Origin: JAKZVK01 sp965261065
GTDB lineage: Bacteria > Acidobacteriota > Terriglobia > Bryobacterales > UBA6623
Direction: 5' to 3'
Length of the DNA stretch: 64,000 nucleotides
NCBI GenBank assembly: GCA_965261065.1
Contig: OZ253444.1
Location: forward strand, 3,844,001-3,908,000
In this document: positions 58,230 through 64,000 of the stretch, in pieces
Layout: every line of letters begins with the position of its first letter
How positions within the stretch are numbered: the first letter of the stretch is position 1
Translations under genes and position numbers: made by a program
The notes under the pieces: model-generated
The model's database searches: none
The model's input: only the letters and a program-made list of their open reading frames with translations
Told to the model about the DNA's origin: nothing

Positions 58230-59558
58230 CTAGCTGCGCCACCTGGGAAGCCGGGCGTCAATCCCGGGCTCTCGTCCCATCGGCTTCAGTTCCCCAATCC
58301 CGTGTCTGAAACCCGGCGCGCTGTAGATCACGCGGCCCTTGCGGATGGTCATGACACAGAGGTTGAAACCAAAATAGTAGGGGATCTCGCGGCAGTCCGG
58401 GACGTCGAAGATCGCGATGTCCGCCTGCTTGCCGGGCTCGAGCGAGCCCAGCCGCTTGGAGAGCCCCATCGCCGCGGCTGCGTTGGCCGTGGCGGCGGCG
58501 ATGGCCTCGGTGGCCTGCAGGCCCATCTGCGAACACGCGAGAGATAGCACCATGGGCATGCTCACGGTTGGGCTGCCCGCGGGACTGAAGCCTGTTGCCA
58601 GCGCGATCGCCGCCCCACGGTCGATCAGCGTCCGTGCCGGGGCGAATCGAACGCCCCGGTGATAGGAAACACCTGGAAGCAAACCGGCCACGGTCGAACT
58701 ACCGGCGAGGCGATCGATCTCGTCCTCGCCGACGAACAAGAGATGGTTGGCGCTAAGTGCGTCCGCCTCCAACGCCAGATTCACTCCCTCGTCGCTCTGC
58801 CTGCGGCAGGCCTCGACGCGTACCCGCAGCTTATGCTCCCCCGCGGCCCTCAGAATTCGGCGGCTCCCTTGCACGCCGAACACGTCGGGATCGCAATCCA
58901 CCTCACAGCATTGCGCCAGCCGCCGCCGCGACAAGCTCGGGAGGATCATCTCCACAATTTCTTCCACGGTCAAGTCGGGATGTTCCAGCGATGCGCCGGG
59001 CTCGGGCGCGCCCGCGGCAAACGTCGCTGCCACCTCGAGAGGTTCGTCGTCGAGGGATCGGGCGATCTGAAGCGCCTTTTGTTCGGACCCCAGTTCCGTC
59101 CCGTACAGCGAGCGCGTCTCTAACGTTGTCGTGCCGTGGACCGCAAACCGCTCCAGCCAACGCTTCGCCCTCAGCCGCAGAGCTTTCTGGGTGAGCTGGC
59201 TCCGTGAGCGCACGCGGGGAGGATGGTCCCAGCTCGGGTGAAGCCTAGGGGAACCTGCCTGCGAGCCCATGGGCTGGACCGGCGCCGGACGGTCGAGCGG
59301 AGTAGACGCGAAAACGATCTGCGCGTGGAAGTCGACGAAGCTCGGCAGCACCACCTTCCCGGCCGCCTCGATCACCTCGGCGTCTCGCGCGACCCGCAGA
59401 TTCTCAAGCTGGCGCGTTGTTCCGACCTCGCGAATGGTCTCGCCGTCGATCAGCACGCTGCCGTCGGGAATAATGCTGAGATCGCGAAGCTGATAACCCC
59501 TGCGTGTCGGAGGGCCCTGTAATGTGAGTAACTGCCGCGCGCCGCGGATAAAAATCAT
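58230..59558 (-). CDS. HutI-like amidohydrolase homologue lacking metal ligands
   Basis: 442 aa, similar in length and architecture to imidazolonepropionase (HutI): IFIRGARQLLTLQGPP, a FVDFHAQIVFAS strand, TLETRSLYGT, SANHLLFVGEDE, AIALATGFSPAGS and EPGKQADIAIFDVPDCREIPYYFGFNLC. Expected catalytic features are altered: HxH (FVDCHTHLVF) reads HAQ, the later ligand His of the KIHAEQ strand reads RVEACRR, and the Asp of ATDxNPG is Gly. It is therefore probably not an active imidazolonepropionase. ATG 59558 is used; GTG 59594 is possible. It is adjacent to ftcD, so a histidine-pathway link is plausible. Confidence 0.75.
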   Translation of the reverse strand: MIFIRGARQLLTLQGPPTRRGYQLRDLSIIPDGSVLIDGETIREVGTTRQLENLRVARDAEVIEAAGKVVLPSFVDFHAQIVFASTPLDRPAPVQPMGSQAGSPRLHPSWDHPPRVRSRSQLTQKALRLRAKRWLERFAVHGTTTLETRSLYGTELGSEQKALQIARSLDDEPLEVAATFAAGAPEPGASLEHPDLTVEEIVEMILPSLSRRRLAQCCEVDCDPDVFGVQGSRRILRAAGEHKLRVRVEACRRQSDEGVNLALEADALSANHLLFVGEDEIDRLAGSSTVAGLLPGVSYHRGVRFAPARTLIDRGAAIALATGFSPAGSPTVSMPMVLSLACSQMGLQATEAIAAATANAAAAMGLSKRLGSLEPGKQADIAIFDVPDCREIPYYFGFNLCVMTIRKGRVIYSAPGFRHGIGELKPMGREPGIDARLPRWRS

Positions 59559-59806
59559 GGCCAATCCAAGCTTCGGTGGGCGAAGTGCAAACACAAGCCC
59601 GCCGCGGGATCGGGCCGACGCAAGGCGTCAGGGAAGAGAGGCACTCCCGCCCCCGCGCGATCTGGCGATGCCCGCGGGCAAGAGAGCCTCCTGGAGCCGA
59701 TTGTAACATCGGGCCGGCGGCGGTCCCTGGTTAGAATTGCCTTAGGCTTGGTTGTCCCTCGGTCGTCCTCCGCCATGCACTACAATCACGTTGGGATTGA
59801 CGCGGT

Positions 59807-59855
59807 GGGAGTGACAACGCCCCGAGGAAATGGGAGTGACAACGCCCCGAGGAAA
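59807..59855 (+). repeat. Short tandem direct repeat
   Basis: GGGAGTGACAACGCCCCGAG with four more bases (GAAA), twice, period 25. It lies about 65 bp before the Gfo/Idh start in the divergent spacer and could duplicate a protein-binding site; no other copy was seen. Confidence 0.75.
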
Positions 59856-59919
59856 GCGGAGCCCACGAGGCCCGGAAGATCGCTTTGCTAGAATCCCTGA
59901 GGCAGTCCGGGAGGGCATG

Positions 59920-61092
59920 ATGAACCGACTGAACCGACGATCCTTTTTACAGACAAGCTTGGCGGGACTTACCGCCACGGCGTCGGGCAAGCAAAAGAAA
60001 TATCGCGTCGGCGTGATAGGCGACACCGGCCACGGCAATTACGGCCACGGCCTCGATACCGTCTGGCACGCGTTTGACTTCACCGAAATCGTCGCCGTCT
60101 CGGACCCCGACGACGAGGGCCGAGCCAAGGGCAAGGAGCGTACCGGCGCCAAGCGCGACTATCGCGACTACCGCGAGATGCTCGCGAAAGAGAAGCCCGA
60201 CATCGTCGCCATCGGTCCGCGCTGGCTCGATCAACGGGTTGAGATGACAACGACGGTCGCCAACGCCGGCTGCCATATCTTTCACGAGAAGCCCTTCGCG
60301 CGCAGCCTCACCGACGCCGACAAGATGGTCGAGGCCATCGAGCGAAACAACGTGAAAGTCCAGATGGCGCACCAGATGCGCACGTCACCGTTCGTCGCCG
60401 GCGTCAAGCGGGTCATCGAGGCCGGCGAGATCGGCATGATTCAAGAGGTGCGCGGGCGCGGCAAGGAAGACCGGCGCGCCGGCGGCGAAGACTTGATGGT
60501 GCTCGGCTCGCATATCTGCGACATGATGCGGCACTTTCTGGGAGACCCCAAGTGGGTCTTCTCGCACGTGACCGATGATGGGCAGGAGATCGGCGGCCGG
60601 CACGTCCGCGAAGCGAGCGAACCGATCGGCCCGGTGGCCGGCAACCAGATCGCGGCAGTCTTCGGTTTCGACAACGGCATTCACGCCTACTTCGGGTCGA
60701 AGGCGAATGACCAAACCCACCGCAACCGCTTCGGTACCTGGTTCTACGGCAGCAAGGGCGTGATCTTCATGCCGAACTCGATCTACCCGAACGGCCAGCC
60801 CTATATCCTGCGGTCGCCGGGTTGGCTGCCGGATGAAAAGCACCGGTGGGAGAAGATCGAAGTTCCGCCGCCGGCGGGAGGCCGTTTTCAAGCTGAAGGC
60901 CGTGGGTTGGCCAACGCGATGCTAGTCGACGACCTGCTCCACGCGATCGAGCACGACGGCAAGCCGATCTGCAACGAGCACGATGGCCGCTGGACAACCG
61001 AGATGATCACGTCCGTGTACCAGTCGCAGAAGATGGGAGCGCGCGTGGAGTTGCCTCTGAAGGACCGCCGGCACCCGTTGGAGATGCTGTAG
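59920..61092 (+). CDS. Gfo/Idh/MocA-family oxidoreductase, Tat-exported
   Basis: 390 aa. The Tat signal NRRSFLQTSLAGLTATA is followed by a Rossmann domain (YRVGVIGDTGHGNYGHGLD, EIVAVSDPDDEG) and the family EKP motif (HIFHEKPFARSLTDADKMV). The C-terminal domain includes VLGSHICDMMRHFLGDP, with the catalytic-His region, and FGSKANDQTHRNRFGTWFYGSKGVIF. As in glucose-fructose oxidoreductase, NAD(P) would have to be bound before export. The sugar substrate is unknown. Of two adjacent ATGs, 59920 has better spacing from GGGAGG than 59917; longer frames from 59830 cross the tandem repeat. Confidence 0.87.
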   Translation: MNRLNRRSFLQTSLAGLTATASGKQKKYRVGVIGDTGHGNYGHGLDTVWHAFDFTEIVAVSDPDDEGRAKGKERTGAKRDYRDYREMLAKEKPDIVAIGPRWLDQRVEMTTTVANAGCHIFHEKPFARSLTDADKMVEAIERNNVKVQMAHQMRTSPFVAGVKRVIEAGEIGMIQEVRGRGKEDRRAGGEDLMVLGSHICDMMRHFLGDPKWVFSHVTDDGQEIGGRHVREASEPIGPVAGNQIAAVFGFDNGIHAYFGSKANDQTHRNRFGTWFYGSKGVIFMPNSIYPNGQPYILRSPGWLPDEKHRWEKIEVPPPAGGRFQAEGRGLANAMLVDDLLHAIEHDGKPICNEHDGRWTTEMITSVYQSQKMGARVELPLKDRRHPLEML

Positions 61093-61112
61093 GGGTGTCT
61101 GCTGGCTGAACG

Positions 61113-61358
61113 CTATAGCGATTTGCCGCCGATCAGGCCGACCATCGCCCCGAAACCCATCTGCCAGCTTGTCGTGCAGGCCGCGAAGAGCTTCTTTGCG
61201 TTTTCGGAAGGCTCAGAAAGCCCTGCCAGGTAGACGCTCAACGTGAGCAATATCAAGGTGAGTAAGAACACGCAGACGAACACGAACCTGAAACCGGCTG
61301 TTAGAGCAACAGGGCGGCCAACCTCGGCTGGTGGTGGCTGCTCGGTGTTCGGCGACAT
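61113..61358 (-). CDS. Small membrane protein
   Basis: 81 aa. One strong membrane helix FVFVCVFLLTLILLTLSVYL follows a Pro-rich N-terminus (TEQPPPAEVG), with a second weaker hydrophobic segment MGFGAMVGLIGGKSL at the C-terminus. No recognised family. ATG 61358 has no clear ribosome site. It starts 34 bp after the end of the next small membrane-protein gene on the same strand, so they are likely co-transcribed. Confidence 0.55.
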   Translation of the reverse strand: MSPNTEQPPPAEVGRPVALTAGFRFVFVCVFLLTLILLTLSVYLAGLSEPSENAKKLFAACTTSWQMGFGAMVGLIGGKSL

Positions 61359-61392
61359 TGTCTTGGTCTAGCGTGATCCAACGCCGTCGCCG

Positions 61393-61593
61393 TCACCCGG
61401 AGCGACTCTTCGGATGATCGCCATCCAGGGTGATGATGGTGGTCTTCGTGAGATTTGTGAAGATGGCGTGAAGAATTCGCCACACAAGATTCAAGTATCC
61501 TGGTTTGAAGACGAGGGCGGTGAGAAACAGCAGCACCAACACTGCCAGCATCGATTGCACGCCGAAAGCAACCTGATCTATCATTGACTCCAT
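61393..61593 (-). CDS. Small single-span membrane protein
   Basis: 66 aa: an N-terminal helix (DQVAFGVQSMLAVLVLLFLTALVF) followed by a basic/polar tail (KTTIITLDGDHPKSRSG). I chose ATG 61593 because GGGAG precedes it; the frame from 61674 runs across the divergent promoter region. No known family. Paired with the 61113 gene, a minus-strand two-gene unit between a Gfo/Idh gene and a Tat-exported enolase-superfamily gene. Confidence 0.6.
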   Translation of the reverse strand: MESMIDQVAFGVQSMLAVLVLLFLTALVFKPGYLNLVWRILHAIFTNLTKTTIITLDGDHPKSRSG

Positions 61594-61701
61594 TGCTTCT
61601 CCCTCGGTAGCTCTATTATACCTCGCCCCCGTGTGCCGGCCTCCGCGGGAAATCTCCAAAGCTGGCGAAATCAAATCAAGACATCAACGAGGAGTCGCTC
61701 G

Positions 61702-62946
61702 ATGAAACGCAGACACTTTCTGAAGAACGCCGGGCTGGCCTCGGCCGCGCCGTTGGCCGCTGCCCCCATGCAGGCCCCGGCGCCGATGGGTGATAAACCG
61801 GCCATCAAGATCACCGACATCAAGACGTTCCTGGTCTGGAGCGGGGGCCGTAACTGGGTCTACGTCAAGGTGCTGACCGATCAGGGCATCCATGGGATCG
61901 GCGAGGCGTATTCCTGCGGTCCCGATGAGGCGACGGTCAAGGTCATCGAAGACTACAAGCTCTGGCTGGTCGGCCAGGACCCGCGCAACATTCAGTTCCT
62001 GTGGGACCTGATGTACAACACGACGCGCTTCCCGGGCGGCTCGGTCTCCGGGGCCGCCATGAGCGGCATCGAGCACGCCCTGTGGGACATCGCCGGCAAG
62101 GCGGCCGGCCTGCCCTGCTGGGCGCTCCTCGGTGGACGTGTGCGGCAGAAGGTGCGCGTCTATCAAAGTATCGGCGGAGGCAGCCCGACCGAAGCCGCCG
62201 AGAACGCCAAGCAACTCATCGAAACGTACGGATACACGGCCGTGAAGATGTCACCGCACAATCGCGGCGACAACCAGATGCCGTACAACATGGTCACCCG
62301 CATCGCCGGTCAGCGTGTCGGCGCCGTGCGCGAGGCGGTGGGGCCGGACGTCGACATTGGGGTCGACATCCACGCCCGCTACTTCGAGGTGCAGCGGGCC
62401 ATCCGCGTCGCGCGGGAAATCGAGCCCTATTATCCCTTCTGGCTCGAGGAGCCCATCCGGCCCGAAAACTTCGATGCCATGAAGAAGCTCGCCGACCACG
62501 TGAACATCCCGCTCGCGAGCGGCGAGTGCAACTACACCAAGTACGAGTTCCGCGATCTGATCAACATCCAGGCGCTCGACATCATCCAGCCGGACATCTG
62601 CGTTTGCGGCGGCATGCTGGAGATGAAGAAAATCGCCGCGATGGCCGAGGCACAGTACATGGTGGTCGCGCCGCACAACCCGATGAGCCCGCTGGCGGCG
62701 GCGGTCAACGTCCACTTCGCCGCCTCTACCCCGAACTTCCTCATCCTCGAATACCGGGCCCCGGATCGCGGCGCTTACAAGGACGTGCTCAAAGAGCCCA
62801 TCATGGTCAAGGACGGCCATGTTGAGATTCCCAACAAGCCCGGCTGGGGTGTTGAGCTAAACGAAGAGGCCTTCCCGAGCATGCCGCCGCGGCCGTGGAA
62901 GCGCGGCACGGGTTATCGGGCCGATGGGTCGGTGGCGTTTATCTAG
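61702..62946 (+). CDS. D-galactonate-dehydratase-like enolase superfamily enzyme, Tat-exported
   Basis: 414 aa. The Tat signal KRRHFLKNAGLASAAPLAA precedes the mandelate racemase fold. Active-site residues fit the galactonate dehydratase (GalD) pattern: DIGVDIHARY (Asp ligand plus DxH His), FWLEEPIRPENF (Glu), LASGECNYTKYEF (Glu) and MVVAPHNPMSPL (catalytic His). It likely dehydrates a sugar acid outside the cytoplasm. AGGAG lies 8 bases before ATG 61702; the longer frame from 61633 begins in the opposite promoter. Related in fold but not in active-site class to the MLE-type gene at 17420. Confidence 0.86.
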   Translation: MKRRHFLKNAGLASAAPLAAAPMQAPAPMGDKPAIKITDIKTFLVWSGGRNWVYVKVLTDQGIHGIGEAYSCGPDEATVKVIEDYKLWLVGQDPRNIQFLWDLMYNTTRFPGGSVSGAAMSGIEHALWDIAGKAAGLPCWALLGGRVRQKVRVYQSIGGGSPTEAAENAKQLIETYGYTAVKMSPHNRGDNQMPYNMVTRIAGQRVGAVREAVGPDVDIGVDIHARYFEVQRAIRVAREIEPYYPFWLEEPIRPENFDAMKKLADHVNIPLASGECNYTKYEFRDLINIQALDIIQPDICVCGGMLEMKKIAAMAEAQYMVVAPHNPMSPLAAAVNVHFAASTPNFLILEYRAPDRGAYKDVLKEPIMVKDGHVEIPNKPGWGVELNEEAFPSMPPRPWKRGTGYRADGSVAFI

Positions 62947-63134
62947 CGGAAGCGGCGCTTCCCGCACAGAGGGGGGGCACGGCTCCGCCTTGCCGAGTTC
63001 CCGACTCACAGGCCTGAAAATCGAAGAATCGGCCATTGACCTTCGACGGAGTAAACCAGAGGCCTACGTCACGGACGTTCCCGCGTGCCGGTTCGATGTC
63101 GAGAATCTCATGAAAGGGAGAGCGGTCGCTCTAA

Positions 63135-64000
63135 TCAACGTTTTCCCCGCCCACGATTCCTCGGTTTGCCGTCAATGACGGTGACGCCGTCTTGTCCCCG
63201 GATCATTGTGCCGTCGAACGTACGGGCCTCGAGCACGGCGATCGTTGAGCCTACCTGAAGCGTCGTTTCGTTCACGATCAGACAAACTAGGTCATCCAGA
63301 TGATCTCGGGGCTTCGAGACATCTCTCATTTGACACAGCGACCGGTTACCACGGCCGACCATTCGCACGCTGGCGCCGGCTAGCATGATCGTCTCCGGAT
63401 CAACCGTTGCGGCGTCGAAACCCGGCTCACTCAAAACGGCCACCGGGATCGTCGCGGACGACCGCAGCGAGATCACGTTCCTGGCGCTCCCCGGCTTGAT
63501 GTCGATCGACACCTCGCGAACCGTTTCGCCGATCATCAGCCGAAGTTGCCCGTAGTCGTCCACGGAGGGGTTCGAGTTCAGCCTGGCCATCAGCGGTAAC
63601 CCCAAACCCGTCAACAGGTACCGATAGACGTGGTCCGGGTTGAAATCAGGATCGAGTGGTTCGGGAATGAACCAAGTCAGCCCTCCGTCGAGGCTGATGT
63701 TGAACACGCCGTGGGGGCCGAACGGCGGCTCGAATTCCGAGATACCGCCCGGGCATAGGGAAGGAGAGGTCACCGGCCAGGCGAAGATGAACCTAGCGTC
63801 CAGACCCACCCGGCCGTTGAAGACGGGCAGCTCGGAGGGGAACTGCGGACTGTCTTCAGCTTCTCCCGCGCACGGAACCGGCTCCCAATCGGGTGCCGGC
63901 CAAGCACTGAACGTGCCGTCGACCTTGAGGATGTAGTCGACCCTTACCGCCAGAGGCTCTTCACTTTGGACAATGGATGGTCCGGATGGCGAGAAGCTGT
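63135..64000 (-). CDS. Secreted protein with IDIKPGS domain (5' end outside window)
   Basis: The frame is open through the window edge (at least 288 aa), so the GTG at 63809 is internal. The N-terminal part seen reads LKVDGTFSAWPAPDWEP and FFEPPFGPHGVFN-type beta sequence. The C-terminal 130 residues are the repeat-like secreted domain VSIDIKPGSARNVISLRSSATIPVAVLSEPGFDAATVDPETIMLAGA, common in Acidobacteriota, planctomycete and PEP-CTERM-type exported proteins. It ends DGVTVIDGKPRNRGRGKR. Function unknown. Confidence 0.75.
   Translation of the reverse strand, partial: SFSPSGPSIVQSEEPLAVRVDYILKVDGTFSAWPAPDWEPVPCAGEAEDSPQFPSELPVFNGRVGLDARFIFAWPVTSPSLCPGGISEFEPPFGPHGVFNISLDGGLTWFIPEPLDPDFNPDHVYRYLLTGLGLPLMARLNSNPSVDDYGQLRLMIGETVREVSIDIKPGSARNVISLRSSATIPVAVLSEPGFDAATVDPETIMLAGASVRMVGRGNRSLCQMRDVSKPRDHLDDLVCLIVNETTLQVGSTIAVLEARTFDGTMIRGQDGVTVIDGKPRNRGRGKR

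Overview
This 64-kb, GC-rich window looks like a chromosomal contig of a soil- or sponge-type Acidobacteriota (Bryobacterales/Solibacteres-like). A Planctomycetota-type genome is the main alternative. The evidence is indirect: many Tat-exported enzymes (sialidase-like, aldo/keto reductase, SelA-like, Gfo/Idh, mandelate-racemase-like, gamma-glutamyltransferase), an acidobacterial-looking hypothetical after a cellulose-synthase-like glycosyltransferase, a STGPRTPEGKA-type protein, a bactofilin and a lysine-rich H1-like protein. Intergenic DNA is packed with short palindromic repeats. No rRNA, tRNA or CRISPR array was seen.

Layout. 0-9.7 kb: two cyclophilins, a PAS protein with a degenerate nuclease-like N-terminus, a D-aminoacylase-type amidohydrolase, ketopantoate reductase, a YVTN propeller, a sugar-phosphate isomerase-like protein, a GNAT/DinB pair and a two-cupin protein split by an in-frame TAG. 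10.1-16.3 kb: an ISNCY (IS1202-like) element, a sialidase-like protein, and a subtilase pseudogene interrupted by an IS1595 element. 17.4-26.5 kb: enolase-superfamily enzyme, isochorismatase-like hydrolase, glycosidase-like propeller, gamma-glutamyltransferase, H1-like protein, 2H phosphoesterase and a GT2. 26.5-31.6 kb: IS630 copy 1 between two divergent glycosyltransferase genes, then two MITE-like elements inserted in REP-like repeats, then a DegP/HtrA protease. 31.9-41.6 kb: metX, a SelA-like PLP protein, a lipoprotein, RNase D, and a four-gene operon of SoxC-like sulfite dehydrogenase, cytochrome c, aldo/keto reductase and amidohydrolase.

42.7-54.5 kb is a genomic island: IS3, IS110, a four-unit 142-bp tandem array, a truncated DUF2958 gene, a type II restriction-modification locus whose methyltransferase is split by IS630 copy 2, a tyrosine-recombinase scrap, two ORF-less group II intron relics and an IS481 with a nonsense codon. 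54.7-64 kb returns to core-like genes: bactofilin, methyltransferase, TPR protein, ftcD with a HutI-like protein lacking metal ligands, Gfo/Idh oxidoreductase, two small membrane proteins, a galactonate-dehydratase-like enzyme and an edge-truncated secreted protein.

The clearest biological stories are: (1) a dispersed REP-like repeat interrupted at one fixed trinucleotide in three places; (2) an R-M locus with an apparently intact endonuclease and a disrupted methyltransferase; (3) the perfect 142-bp tandem array; (4) a HutI-like pseudoenzyme beside ftcD; and (5) several genes broken by single lesions or IS insertions. All functional assignments come from reading motifs by eye, with no database search.
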